Translations under genes and position numbers: made by a program | IMG/VR virus record: IMGVR_UViG_3300017991_000191 | Span: 1-41,585 of that record | Source of the DNA: a virus | DNA length: 41,585 bases | Reading direction: 5' to 3' (one strand) | Shown: positions 5,931-14,510 of the stretch, in pieces | How the letters are laid out: each line of letters begins with the position of its first letter | How positions within the stretch are numbered: position 1 is the first letter of the stretch | The notes under the pieces: generated by a model | Database searches by the model: none | What the model saw: only the letters and a program-made list of their open reading frames with translations | What the model was told of the DNA's origin: nothing

Positions 5931-7751
5931 ATGACAACAGAATTGACAGCGAAAACCCTTAGTGCCGCCGTTAAGGAAGGTTTTGAACGCATGGGTTCGT
6001 ACCGCAAGGCGCGAGCGCGTTTCATCAAAGATTATGTCGGCACATATATGAGCAAAACCCACGGCATTACTGGTGAGGCCCCGATCAATTTAGTGTTCCT
6101 CGCCATACATGCTTTGGTCCCCAACCTCGTCCAAAAGGAAGGCATGAATAAGGTTGTGACCGATTTCTTGGCTCATAAGGACTACGCAGAATTGTTGGGT
6201 CTTGGACTGAACAAGTTGCAGAAGCAGATGAAGCTGCGCAAAGTTCTACGAGCTGGTCTTGTGGACATGTGTTTTGGGTTTGCAGTCTGGAAAACTTCGA
6301 TAGCCGCCGATGGTATGCTCCTACAAACGGGAGAGGATGAGGACATACCACTCGGCTCTATCTATACCGATTTGGTTAGTCTGGATGATTTTACTTTTGA
6401 CCCCACTACTACTGCTTTTGACAAATCAGCGTTTATGGGTCATCGGATTCGAGTACCGAGACAGATGTTGCTTGACTATGGGTGGAGCAAAAAATCTGTA
6501 GAGAAATTGCCGTCTGCGTCTGAACATCCACATGAAAAACAGTGGGCCAAATCATTGACACAAGAGGCGGCTAAAGCAGACCGGATGTATGATCTTCAGG
6601 ACTATGTATATGTAATAGAAGTGTGCGTTCCAGAAGCTGGGGCTGTAGTTTATATCCCCGATCCCTATCAGCAGACGTTTGAAGATTTCGTACATATTCA
6701 AGAGTATGTGGGTCCGGATGAGGGACCATATACGATTTGTTCGTTGACTCAGCCAGTGCCCGACAATCCGCTCCCTATCGCCCCGGTTGGCGTGTGGCGT
6801 GACTTGAACGATATGGCGAACGAGATTTTCAAGAAGTTTATGAATCAGGCTGAGCGGCAGAAAGATGTGTTGTTGTACCCGCCTGAGTTATCCGACGTGG
6901 CTGAGGCCATACGAACGGCGGCTGATGGGGAATGTATTGCTTGCCCCGATCCCAAGAACATCAATGTTGCGTCATTTGGCGGGCAGAATCCGGACAATGA
7001 GCGCATGATTGATCAATTACGTAGTTGGTTCAATTATATGGCTGGAAATCCGGATCAACTCATGGGCATTGCCACCAGCCAAGCAGATACGGCGACCGAG
7101 TTCCAAGGGCTACAGGCGAATGCGACAGTGCGTATTCAAGACATGCGAGACATGATTGCCGATGCTCATGCGGAGATCAGCGGCAAGCAGGCGTGGTTTT
7201 TGCATACCGATCCTTTGATGTTTAACATGGGGCAGCCAGGCATACCTTTGTTGAAGCGCATTACAGGTGGACAAGAGGTACAAGTGTGGTTGACCCCGGA
7301 ACAGCGAAGAGGCGATTGGCTGGACTATAATTTCGAGATCGTCAAGCGGTCGATGACTGTACTGGAACCGAATGTGCGGGCCAAGCGACTGATGGAATTT
7401 TGCACCAATGTCATTCCATCCGTTACGCAGTCTGCAATGGTGTCGGCTCAGATGGGCATACCGATGAATGTGCCACGAATTCTAATGCAGATAGCGGAGG
7501 AAATGGGCATTGAAGATTCATTACAAGAAGTATTTCAAGACCCGACCTTCGAGAAACGGATGCAGTGGATGATGATGATGGGTCCGCAAGACCAGGGTAA
7601 GGGGCAGTTGGCGGGTGTGATTCAGAATCAGGGGTCTCCGAGTCGAGCCAACATTATGACCCCGCAACAAGACGTGAACCAAACGCAACAGGAACCAGCT
7701 GCAATAGCTCAATCGGCAGCGGGGTTCGGTGGAATGAACTGGCTGAGTTAG
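5931..7751 (+). CDS. Portal protein
   Basis: This 606-residue protein follows terL by 7 nt. It has features typical of podovirus-type portals: an N-terminal helical part (KARARFIKDYVGTYM), a mid region with DDFTFDPTTTAFDKSAFMGHRI, a clip/stem-like segment with PIAPVGVWRDLNDMANEIFKKFMNQ, and DTATEFQGLQANATVRIQDM near the end of the wing. The C-terminal tail is Gln/Met-rich and probably disordered (QGKGQLAGVIQNQG and beyond). Portals form the dodecameric DNA entry channel and bind the terminase. Position between terL and the scaffold/capsid genes supports the call. Confidence 0.9.
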   Translation: MTTELTAKTLSAAVKEGFERMGSYRKARARFIKDYVGTYMSKTHGITGEAPINLVFLAIHALVPNLVQKEGMNKVVTDFLAHKDYAELLGLGLNKLQKQMKLRKVLRAGLVDMCFGFAVWKTSIAADGMLLQTGEDEDIPLGSIYTDLVSLDDFTFDPTTTAFDKSAFMGHRIRVPRQMLLDYGWSKKSVEKLPSASEHPHEKQWAKSLTQEAAKADRMYDLQDYVYVIEVCVPEAGAVVYIPDPYQQTFEDFVHIQEYVGPDEGPYTICSLTQPVPDNPLPIAPVGVWRDLNDMANEIFKKFMNQAERQKDVLLYPPELSDVAEAIRTAADGECIACPDPKNINVASFGGQNPDNERMIDQLRSWFNYMAGNPDQLMGIATSQADTATEFQGLQANATVRIQDMRDMIADAHAEISGKQAWFLHTDPLMFNMGQPGIPLLKRITGGQEVQVWLTPEQRRGDWLDYNFEIVKRSMTVLEPNVRAKRLMEFCTNVIPSVTQSAMVSAQMGIPMNVPRILMQIAEEMGIEDSLQEVFQDPTFEKRMQWMMMMGPQDQGKGQLAGVIQNQGSPSRANIMTPQQDVNQTQQEPAAIAQSAAGFGGMNWLS

Positions 7752-7759
7752 GAGATAGC

Positions 7760-8017
7760 ATGGCGAGCAAAAGTGCTGATGAGATCAAAAATGAATATAT
7801 GCGATATTACCGTTTTGAGCAGGCTCAAGGTACGGACCCAAAGAATATTTTGCCGTTTGGCCGATGGGCAAACGCCAAGTATCCGGGATATAAAGAGCCG
7901 AAGTATGAAAAAGCCAAGAACAAAGCACCTGTAGCTGCGATCAAGCGACAACGCAAAGGCCAGGCATCGGCATTAAAAGGTGCTCTAACAGAAAAAGAAA
8001 TCAAGAAGTACAAGTAG
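7760..8017 (+). CDS. Hypothetical small basic protein (85 aa)
   Basis: ATG at 7760 lies 9 nt after the portal stop with GGAG upstream. The protein contains SADEIKNEYMRYYRFEQAQG, ILPFGRWANAKYPGY and a strongly basic tail (KAKNKAPVAAIKRQRKGQASALKG). I recognise no family. The location among head genes suggests a virion or assembly accessory protein. Confidence 0.75.
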   Translation: MASKSADEIKNEYMRYYRFEQAQGTDPKNILPFGRWANAKYPGYKEPKYEKAKNKAPVAAIKRQRKGQASALKGALTEKEIKKYK

Positions 8018-8028
8018 GGGGATAATGA

Positions 8029-8274
8029 GTGAGAGCGCGTAAGAAACCGGTAGAAATTGAATTCATTCGGTGGACGGGTGAAAACTATGAAGAACTACAG
8101 GATTTTCTTAAATCCGATCTTGAGTGTGTGCATCTTGATCGTGCCGTTTCGATTCGAACGTTAGAAGGATTCATACATGTCTGTGCAGGAGATTATATAA
8201 TTCGCGGAGTACATGGCGAACATTATCCTTGCAAACTAGATATCTTTGAAAAGACATACGATATTCTGGATTAA
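8029..8274 (+). CDS. Conserved phage protein, RKKPVEIE family (81 aa)
   Basis: The start is GTG at 8029, seven bases after GGGGG. An ATG four bases earlier reads only five codons. The protein follows a pattern common in phage genomes: RKKPVEIEFIRWTGEN at the N-terminus, then RTLEGFIHVCAGDYIIRG, and a C-terminus HYPCKLDIFEKTY. This family is widespread, small and of unknown function. The sequence is complete and conventional. Confidence 0.85.
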   Translation: MRARKKPVEIEFIRWTGENYEELQDFLKSDLECVHLDRAVSIRTLEGFIHVCAGDYIIRGVHGEHYPCKLDIFEKTYDILD

Positions 8275-8276
8275 AC

Positions 8277-8651
8277 ATGCCGACATATTGTTTCTTTTGC
8301 AAGGAATGCGGACACTACACGGAGGAGCTTTTAGCGGCAACGGCTGACAAACGTTGCACCTGTGAATGCGGCAATGAGATGACGCGAGACTTTGGGGCAG
8401 AGCGGGCCAATATTGGAGATTGCGATTATCGCAAACCGATTCACAGTGATGCGCTGGCGATAAATCCAGAGCAGATTCCAGAACATCGAAGATTGTTCCC
8501 GGACATCAACGTTGACAAAGAGGGGCGTCCAATTTTCGATTCATACAAGAAGCATGATTCGTATTTGCAGAAAATTGGGGCGGTAAAACACAAGGGCAAA
8601 CCGAAGCGTCGGGGGCGAAAGATAGAGACAACTCGGACGAAAAAGAAGTAG
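8277..8651 (+). CDS. FmdB-like zinc-ribbon protein (124 aa)
   Basis: The N-terminus is a zinc ribbon: CFFCKECG (5-12) then CTCECG about 18 residues on, the pattern of FmdB-type putative regulatory proteins. It is followed by MTRDFGAERANIGDCDYRKPIHSDALAINPEQIPEH, typical of the phage version, and a basic Lys/Arg-rich end (KPKRRGRKIETTRTKKK). It lies between portal and scaffold genes, where such proteins are common. The role is unknown. Confidence 0.8.
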   Translation: MPTYCFFCKECGHYTEELLAATADKRCTCECGNEMTRDFGAERANIGDCDYRKPIHSDALAINPEQIPEHRRLFPDINVDKEGRPIFDSYKKHDSYLQKIGAVKHKGKPKRRGRKIETTRTKKK

Positions 8652-8658
8652 TCCGGCT

Positions 8659-8685
8659 TACCTCGACTATCTATTATTGGAGGTA
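8659..8685 (+). promoter_or_regulatory. Hairpin that can mask the scaffold ribosome-binding site
   Basis: TACCTC (8659-8664) is the exact complement of GAGGTA (8680-8685), which contains the ribosome-binding site of the scaffold ATG at 8688. A similar arrangement precedes the capsid gene. Translational control is inference. Confidence 0.4.
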
Positions 8686-8687
8686 TC

Positions 8688-9788
8688 ATGGGAGATCGTC
8701 AAGACATGCGCGCTGATAAAAATGCGTATGAATCAAAAGAACTTGAGGACAAAATCGGGGAGCACCTGAGCAAATTTATTGGAGATGGTGATGCGTCTCC
8801 TGCCCCGGAACCTGAGGACAATCACGACTTGGAGACCGATGACACATCTACCCCTGATGAAGATGAAGGTCAGGCAGATGATGATTCGCTTAGCCAAGAC
8901 GATGATGGCGGTGAGGATGATAATTCCACCGATGACTCGGAACCGGAAGCAGACGAAAAACCAGCCATTCCAGATAACGTGTATCGGTCATTGATGCACG
9001 CAGAGTACACTCCGGAAGAGATTTCGGAGTTCTATGAGTCCAATCCAAAAGCGGCTCTGAAGTTGTTTAACAAGGTCCACAAGGACGTGAACAACATGAG
9101 CAAGCAGTTTGCCGAGTTGGGGCGAACGAGGATTGAACTTGAGCGGCAGGAACAAACTACACAGGAGTCGGAAACGACCAAGCAAACGCCTAATCCGGTT
9201 GCCGAAGCGTTGAAAGCTGCTAAAGAGGATGATCCTGATAATCCGCTCATTCCGGTCTTGCAGGCCATTGGAGAGAACCTGCGGACCAATGTGGGCCAGC
9301 CAGCACAACCTGCCAAGCAACAAGTCAATACGCAGGATGATTTGACTCTGGCGACTCAGATTATGGGATTTCTTGGGTCCGATGACATGAAGGACTACAA
9401 GGATTTCTACGGACCAGCCAGGGACGCTAACAACATGCCGACATTCGGTGGGCAGGATTGCACCATGCAACAGCTCACGAATCGACAGGAGTTGGTGAAC
9501 AAAGCTGATGAAATCTGGGTCGGCGCAAAGATGCACGGACGAGAGTTGGCGGTTGGTGAAGCGCTGGAATTGGCACACATGATTTTGACTGAGCCGATTC
9601 GAGAAAAAAAGGTTCGGGAAAGTCTGGTAAAGAATGTGAAGAAGAGGTCAAAGGGCATGACTATTCGACCGGCTGAGAGTAAGACTCTCAAGGCGTCAGA
9701 CGAAGAAGGCAAGCCGTTGACCGAGGAAGAATTGGAAGCAAAAACGGAGGCGAGACTTAAAAAACTGCGATTGAAAGCAGGAGGGTAA
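8688..9788 (+). CDS. Capsid assembly scaffolding protein
   Basis: The 366-residue protein has a very acidic, low-complexity N-terminal third (runs of D/E with S/T/P, about residues 30-85), followed by helical coiled-coil-like regions with Gln/Glu/Lys, and a basic C-terminus (LTEEELEAKTEARLKKLRLKAGG). Acidic-helical composition with a short basic C-terminal helix is typical of podovirus scaffolding proteins. The basic end contacts the capsid protein in known examples. It lies immediately before the major capsid gene, as expected. Confidence 0.85.
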   Translation: MGDRQDMRADKNAYESKELEDKIGEHLSKFIGDGDASPAPEPEDNHDLETDDTSTPDEDEGQADDDSLSQDDDGGEDDNSTDDSEPEADEKPAIPDNVYRSLMHAEYTPEEISEFYESNPKAALKLFNKVHKDVNNMSKQFAELGRTRIELERQEQTTQESETTKQTPNPVAEALKAAKEDDPDNPLIPVLQAIGENLRTNVGQPAQPAKQQVNTQDDLTLATQIMGFLGSDDMKDYKDFYGPARDANNMPTFGGQDCTMQQLTNRQELVNKADEIWVGAKMHGRELAVGEALELAHMILTEPIREKKVRESLVKNVKKRSKGMTIRPAESKTLKASDEEGKPLTEEELEAKTEARLKKLRLKAGG

Positions 9789-9794
9789 GCGCCG

Positions 9795-9812
9795 CCTCCC
9801 TGGAAAAGGAGG
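9795..9812 (+). promoter_or_regulatory. Hairpin masking the capsid gene ribosome-binding site
   Basis: CCTCC (9795-9799) pairs perfectly with GGAGG (9808-9812), the ribosome-binding site 6 nt before GTG 9819, with an 8-nt loop. A G-T pair extends the stem. This could tune capsid translation against the scaffold; it is not followed by a T-tract. Confidence 0.45.
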
Positions 9813-9818
9813 TAGGAA

Positions 9819-10925
9819 GTGGCTGGATATGCAGCGAGTGACTTGCTTGATCTTATTGAAACCACGTTAAATGATCTGCCGGATCAGAAGTTCGAGGTTC
9901 TGTGGGACAATCAAGATTATGAGGCAAGTAGAATCTATCAGAACGACCGAATGGTAATTGACGGTGGCGAGAAGATTCAGCGATTCGTCATGCTGGACAA
10001 CACTGGTAATGCGAGATACCGCAATTACTATGATACGGATGACCCCGCTGTCAGCAATCAGATGGACAGCATCGAGGTTCCCTGGACGCAGCTCGGCACG
10101 AATTATTCGTGGGATCGTCTTGAGATTCAGCATCAGATGAACTCGAAGAAGGGTTTCATTCGGCTGATGAAGGAGCGGCGAGTAGACGGTTTGTGGTCTT
10201 TGGCGGACCTCATTGAGGAACGATTCTGGAAAACTCCGAATACGGCAACTGACACGTTGTACCCTTATGGCGTGCCGTATTACTTGAACATGGTCGATGC
10301 CGATTCGACTACCGACGGTTTTGTGGGTGGTACGATTCGGTATCAAGATGGTAATACTGGAACCAGTTGTGCTGGGATTGATACGGCTACCGTCAGCAAA
10401 TGGAAGAATTACGCCTTTACGTATACTGACATCAACCGGGCGTTTCTGAAGAAAGTTCGGCTGGCGTTTATGTACACGCGATTCAAGGCCCCGTATTTCA
10501 TCAATGATCCCAGCGATAAGCGGGCCATGCAGAAGCGGTTCTATTGCGACTATGACATGGTAGCAGAGCTGATGGATTTTGCCGATGCCAAGGATGATAA
10601 TCACAGTGGCAAAGAAGTACTCGGCAAGATGATTGTGGATGATGGCGCTAATGTTTATCTGAATCGTTTGCCGGTTGTCCCAATTCCGCAGCTTGAGGGT
10701 GACACCGATCCTGAGACCGGTGACGAAACTGATCCATTGTACTGTGTTGATTTCAGTCATTTCATTCCGGTCATACATGACGGCTACTGGATGGAAGAGT
10801 CTGAGCCAATGAGGGACAAGGGACAGCATACGTCGTTTACCGTGTTCCTGGATGGTGCACATAACAACCTGTGTACGAATCGGCGTAAGGCCGGTTTTGT
10901 TGGTCACAAAGCTTTGACGAGCTAA
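9819..10925 (+). CDS. Major capsid protein
   Basis: The start is GTG at 9819 with a strong GGAGG. The 368-residue protein begins MAGYAASDLLDLIETTLNDL and continues with KFEVLWDNQDYEASRIYQNDR, WTQLGTNYSWDRLEIQHQMN and a C-terminal GQHTSFTVFLDGAHNNLC. Size, position directly after the scaffold, and the arrangement of an N-terminal helical arm, long central beta-rich region and conserved end fit an HK97-fold capsid protein of podovirus type. It should be the most abundant virion protein. Its stop is followed by a GC hairpin, which may protect the message. Confidence 0.9.
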   Translation: MAGYAASDLLDLIETTLNDLPDQKFEVLWDNQDYEASRIYQNDRMVIDGGEKIQRFVMLDNTGNARYRNYYDTDDPAVSNQMDSIEVPWTQLGTNYSWDRLEIQHQMNSKKGFIRLMKERRVDGLWSLADLIEERFWKTPNTATDTLYPYGVPYYLNMVDADSTTDGFVGGTIRYQDGNTGTSCAGIDTATVSKWKNYAFTYTDINRAFLKKVRLAFMYTRFKAPYFINDPSDKRAMQKRFYCDYDMVAELMDFADAKDDNHSGKEVLGKMIVDDGANVYLNRLPVVPIPQLEGDTDPETGDETDPLYCVDFSHFIPVIHDGYWMEESEPMRDKGQHTSFTVFLDGAHNNLCTNRRKAGFVGHKALTS

Positions 10926-10937
10926 GAATGATGGTCC

Positions 10938-10954
10938 GGGGGATTTTACCCCCC
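10938..10954 (+). terminator. GC hairpin after the capsid gene, weak terminator or processing site
   Basis: GGGGG (10938-10942), loop ATTTTA, and CCCCC (10949-10953) form a stem directly after the capsid stop. Only two T follow, so termination would be weak; mRNA 3'-end protection is equally possible. Confidence 0.4.
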
Positions 10955-10974
10955 TTGTGATAAGGAGGAAATAA

Positions 10975-11841
10975 ATGGGTGCTGGAATGGTGAGAATGGG
11001 AGCAACTTCGGGTGCCAATTCGCGGGGTCCGAGTCCTATTATCTGGCGCGACTGTCGGGTTTCGACGTTCATTGAGAATCCGGATACTGGGTTCCATAAA
11101 TTTGATGACTTCAAGAACAGCGCGCTGAATCTAAACGCTGCTGGTGCAACTGATTTTGCAACTGGCGTCGGTGATTTGTCCAGTGACATTAACTGGTATA
11201 TCTATTGTGAGTCTGACAAGGTGGCTGATGTCGCTCTGCAACAGGACGATGACGGCGTGTTGCTGCTTCAGACCGATGGTACTGATGCCGATGTGATTGC
11301 TATTACATCTGGCAACAATGCTCAGGGCGTTATTAAGACTCCGGCTGAGGGCAGCCCTGCTAAGAAACTCTGGTTTGAATGTCGAGTAAAGACGAACACT
11401 ATTACCGATGATGACGGTGGTTTCTTTGTTGGTTTGACCCAACCCGGCGAAGCCAAAGATGCTGGTGGTGCTATGGCGGCTGGCGGTGCGTCTCTTAGTG
11501 ACGTGGACTACATCGGCTTTGCCCGATTGTCCGGCGACGGTGATGCATTGAAGTATGCCTATAATGAAGCTACCAGCGGTACGGCTCAGTCAGGTGCGGC
11601 TAAGACGATTGCTGCGGATACGTGGTATCGCCTTGGTTTCTGTGTGCGGGATAACGAGATTCGCTGGTATGTGGATGGCGTAGATGTTGGTGACAGCGCA
11701 GCTATCGACATTTCTCAGTCCAACGCTAATTATCCTGGTTCAACTGACATGGATGCGTTACTCGCATACGTAGCTGAGTCTGGTGCGGCTGATGCAGATG
11801 GTCTGTATATTGATTGGGTCCGCGTAGCCGTGGAGTACTAA
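10975..11841 (+). CDS. LamG/concanavalin A-like virion protein 1 (288 aa)
   Basis: ATG at 10975 follows a strong AAGGAGG. From about residue 40 to the end, the protein has the beta-sandwich pattern of a concanavalin A-like lectin domain: KLWFECRVKTNTITDDDGGFFVGLTQPG, YIGFARLSGDGD, TWYRLGFCVRDNEIRWYVDGVDVGD and YIDWVRVAVEY. The same blocks recur in the gene at 13327-14421, showing paralogy. It sits immediately after the capsid gene, the usual place for head-decoration proteins. A decoration role that binds glycans or capsid surface is the best guess. No catalytic residues of a glucanase are evident. Confidence 0.75.
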   Translation: MGAGMVRMGATSGANSRGPSPIIWRDCRVSTFIENPDTGFHKFDDFKNSALNLNAAGATDFATGVGDLSSDINWYIYCESDKVADVALQQDDDGVLLLQTDGTDADVIAITSGNNAQGVIKTPAEGSPAKKLWFECRVKTNTITDDDGGFFVGLTQPGEAKDAGGAMAAGGASLSDVDYIGFARLSGDGDALKYAYNEATSGTAQSGAAKTIAADTWYRLGFCVRDNEIRWYVDGVDVGDSAAIDISQSNANYPGSTDMDALLAYVAESGAADADGLYIDWVRVAVEY

Positions 11842-11853
11842 GAGTGATTTGAT

Positions 11854-11900
11854 CCCTGCCGGACAAGCTTATTGGCCTCCGGCAGGGTTCTGTTTTCTTT
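11854..11900 (+). terminator. Rho-independent terminator within the late arm
   Basis: CCCTGCCGG (11854-11862) and CCGGCAGGG (11879-11887) form a perfect 9-bp stem followed by TTCTGTTTTCTTT. It lies after the first LamG-like gene and should reduce, not abolish, transcription of downstream tail genes. Confidence 0.85.
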
Positions 11901-11910
11901 AGGGGGAACT

Positions 11911-12057
11911 ATGGTAGACGTCAAACAGGCACATAACACTCTGAGACAAGTTCTACGCAGTTTGAAATTGAATGCCGATGAACACGATGCGCTGCATCAG
12001 TGTCTCGAAGTTCTTTATGCGGCTGCTATGGAGCAGAAGGAAGAGGACAATGGCTGA
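11911..12057 (+). CDS. Small hypothetical protein (48 aa)
   Basis: ATG at 11911 follows AGGGGGA, so I prefer it to the in-frame start at 11872, which lies inside the terminator hairpin. The product begins MVDVKQAHNTLRQVLRSLKL and is almost entirely helical and charged, ending EQKEEDNG. Its last bases overlap the next gene (ATGGCTGA). It is unrecognised, and may be a small assembly chaperone-like or regulatory protein because of its location between decoration and connector genes. Confidence 0.65.
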   Translation: MVDVKQAHNTLRQVLRSLKLNADEHDALHQCLEVLYAAAMEQKEEDNG

Positions 12058-13315
12058 GCCGACATCGGCTTATACGGTACAGGATTTGATCCTGCGGGTA
12101 GCTAAGGCCGCTGGGGTTGCCTATTACGGCAGTTCTGGTACGGGCATAGCCGCCGTGCCAGTAGACGAGCATGACTTAGAACGCTGCTTGGATTGCGTGA
12201 ATGACGGCATCAAGATGTTCATTTCTTCCGCTCCAAAAAACGGTTGGCGGTGGATGCAGCGACTGCAAGAAATAACATTTGGCACAGTTCAAACAACTGG
12301 CACATGTGATTCTGCCGGGGACGCTACGTCACTAATCGACAGCAGCCTTGCCAGCACATATGACACCGATGACGAGATTGTGGGTTACTATGTCTACGAT
12401 ACAACGCAGGAAATTTATGCGGCGGTGACGGCCTATACAGCGGCTACTGGTGATATTACGGTATCGGAATGGCTGGATTATGATGACAATTCTAGTTCAC
12501 TGACTCCGGCCAGCGGTGACAGTTATTCCATCACGGACGTTCAGACCGTTGATGGGGACAAGGCGCGTTATCCGTTGAACCAAGATTTCTTTGGTGAAGT
12601 GTGCGGTGACATTACCTATGTGCCGGACAGCAGTCGGGTTCGAATCTACTGGGTTGGCGAGGATCACATTCGCAGGTTACAAGAAGTCACCGTACTGGAC
12701 AGCTATCCGAACATGGCGGCTGTGCGGCCCTGGCAAAATCGGCGTTGGGAATTGGTAGTCAATCCGTCTCCGAACAGCGCGGATACTGTGACCTTTCATT
12801 ACAAGAAGGGTTTTGCAGCGATGCAGGCAGTGACCGGCGAAGCATCTGCCGGTGACGCTACTTCAATTACGTGCTCGGATATCGCCGACCTTTACCCCGA
12901 CAACTATTTCAATGGCTGGACAGTTTACATTATCGGTGGGACAGGCCGCAAAAGTTATGCTGAAGTGACAGACTATGACGGCGGCACAGGGGCCTTTACT
13001 GTGGCTGATTGGCTGTCGGTCGATGGCTCAGCGGGCGGAACTGATCCGGATGCTACGTCTGAGTTTTTCGTGACCGATGGCACAAGACATCCTGCCGGAC
13101 AACAATTCGATGAGGCCATTCTGTCAGCCTGTCTTGCAAAAGCAGAACTGGAATTTGAGGATTTGCAGGTCGGCTACATGCAGAAATTCCTGCAAGTTGA
13201 TCTGCCGCGTGCCTGGGACATTGATGCGAGAAGTGCCCCTAAGAAATTGGGAAAAATGATGCCCGGTAAGCGCGAGCATCTTGAACGAACGTGGAACGAT
13301 GTTACAATTAGTTAA
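12050..13315 (+). CDS. Head-tail connector/tail adaptor-like protein (421 aa)
   Basis: I place the start at ATG 12050, preceded by GAAGAGG and overlapping the 48-residue gene. The longer frame from 11972 reads through that gene and lacks a site. The N-terminus (AYTVQDLILRVAKAAGV... DLERCLDCVNDGIKMFIS) and the C-terminus (FDEAILSACLAKAELEFEDL, then a helical end) are helical and flank beta-rich insertions that carry two similar units (GTCDSAGDATSLIDSS... and GEASAGDATSITCSD...). This helical/beta arrangement and its gene position suggest a podovirus adaptor such as a tail tubular protein A analogue. The assignment is from architecture, not a clear motif. Confidence 0.55.
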   Translation: MAEPTSAYTVQDLILRVAKAAGVAYYGSSGTGIAAVPVDEHDLERCLDCVNDGIKMFISSAPKNGWRWMQRLQEITFGTVQTTGTCDSAGDATSLIDSSLASTYDTDDEIVGYYVYDTTQEIYAAVTAYTAATGDITVSEWLDYDDNSSSLTPASGDSYSITDVQTVDGDKARYPLNQDFFGEVCGDITYVPDSSRVRIYWVGEDHIRRLQEVTVLDSYPNMAAVRPWQNRRWELVVNPSPNSADTVTFHYKKGFAAMQAVTGEASAGDATSITCSDIADLYPDNYFNGWTVYIIGGTGRKSYAEVTDYDGGTGAFTVADWLSVDGSAGGTDPDATSEFFVTDGTRHPAGQQFDEAILSACLAKAELEFEDLQVGYMQKFLQVDLPRAWDIDARSAPKKLGKMMPGKREHLERTWNDVTIS

Positions 13316-13326
13316 AGGGAGAGACA

Positions 13327-14421
13327 ATGGGATTTCATTCTCACGATCACAAGTTTATGATTGCCGCTCCTGCCGGGGAAGCAGCTCCTCAGACTATCTA
13401 CAAGACTGAGGACGGGATCGTTCTTGCATATGGCACTACGGTTCCGACCGATGCTACGACTGGTTATGCGGAAGGTTGTATTTTTATTCATGTAGATGGA
13501 ACTACTGGAACAGCGGTATATATCAATGAAGGTTCGGACACTTCATGTGATTTTAATGCCGTCATCACCAATGAAAACCTCACTACTATCGTTTCCGGTA
13601 GCAATCTTGTTAGTGAGATCGAATCAACTGAATTGGCTGATACTGCTGCTGGCGCGAGTCCGAGTCCGAACATCTGGAATGCTTGTCCGTGGTTACAGTA
13701 TGCGTTGGGTGCTGACAACGGTCTGACATATTGGAACCATTTTGACGGCAATTACGTCTTGGCTAATAATCAGGCGGCTACGGACCTCGGATTCGGCGTG
13801 GCCGGTTTTACTGGTGCAACCGCTGGTCAAACGATTGCAATGGAGACGGATGAACCTACTGGTGCCATTGTTTTGAATAGTTCAAATGACAATGAAACAA
13901 CTGGTATTTCCATTGGAGGCGGTTTGAACACAGCCGGTCAGTATGTCATTAAGAGCGGCAAGAAGTTTTGGATGGAATGTCGGCTCAAGATGGCGAACAT
14001 TACAGATGCTAAAGCCGGTGTATTTGTCGGTCTGGCTGAAGAGGCTTTGTTGTCTGAAGGCGGGATCATTGCTGATGGCGGCACTCTCACAGACAAAGAC
14101 CTTGTTGGGTTCTGGCGTCTGGAAGGTGACGGTGATAAGATGGACACTTATCACAATACTGCTGGTGGTGGCGAAACTACTGAGATCAAAGCTGACGCCG
14201 TGACATTAGAAGCCGATACGTATATCAAACTCGGCATGTACTTCGACGGCACTACACTGACATTTTATGCCGACGGCGTTGCACTGGCTGATACCGTTGA
14301 CTATGACGCCACTAATTTTCCTAATGGAGAAGAAGCAGCATTCTACATTGTAATCGGTGACGCATCTGATGATGATTTCAGCGTTACCGTTGATTGGGTT
14401 CGTATCGCCCAAGAGATTTAA
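13327..14421 (+). CDS. LamG/concanavalin A-like virion protein 2 (364 aa)
   Basis: ATG at 13327 follows GGGAGAG. The N-terminal third (about 1-95) is a separate beta domain with GYAEGCIFIHVDGTTGTAVYI and NEGSDTSCDFNAVI. The C-terminal two thirds resemble the protein at 10975-11841: KKFWMECRLKMANITDAKAGVFVGL, LVGFWRLEGDGD, TYIKLGMYFDGTTLTFYADG and VTVDWVRIAQEI. The gene is therefore a paralogue with an added N-terminal module, likely another head or tail surface protein. A strong terminator follows its stop. Confidence 0.75.
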   Translation: MGFHSHDHKFMIAAPAGEAAPQTIYKTEDGIVLAYGTTVPTDATTGYAEGCIFIHVDGTTGTAVYINEGSDTSCDFNAVITNENLTTIVSGSNLVSEIESTELADTAAGASPSPNIWNACPWLQYALGADNGLTYWNHFDGNYVLANNQAATDLGFGVAGFTGATAGQTIAMETDEPTGAIVLNSSNDNETTGISIGGGLNTAGQYVIKSGKKFWMECRLKMANITDAKAGVFVGLAEEALLSEGGIIADGGTLTDKDLVGFWRLEGDGDKMDTYHNTAGGGETTEIKADAVTLEADTYIKLGMYFDGTTLTFYADGVALADTVDYDATNFPNGEEAAFYIVIGDASDDDFSVTVDWVRIAQEI

Positions 14422-14459
14422 GACCCCCTACGCAGCGTTGTTTTCCGCTGTGGTTTATA

Positions 14460-14501
14460 GCCGGAGAGAGCGCGGAGGACGTTCTCTTCGGCTTTATTTT
14501 T
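14460..14501 (+). terminator. Rho-independent terminator within the late arm
   Basis: GCCGGAGAGA (14460-14469) pairs along all 10 positions (one G-T) with TCTCTTCGGC (14483-14492), followed by TTTATTTTT. It separates the second LamG-like gene from the tail genes. Confidence 0.85.
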
Positions 14502-14510
14502 GGAGTAGAT

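Noticed and set aside
9867-11189. 440-codon minus-strand frame opposite the capsid gene
   Set aside because: Its length reflects codon usage of the capsid gene; it starts in the next gene and spans the capsid/LamG junction without any ribosome-binding site.
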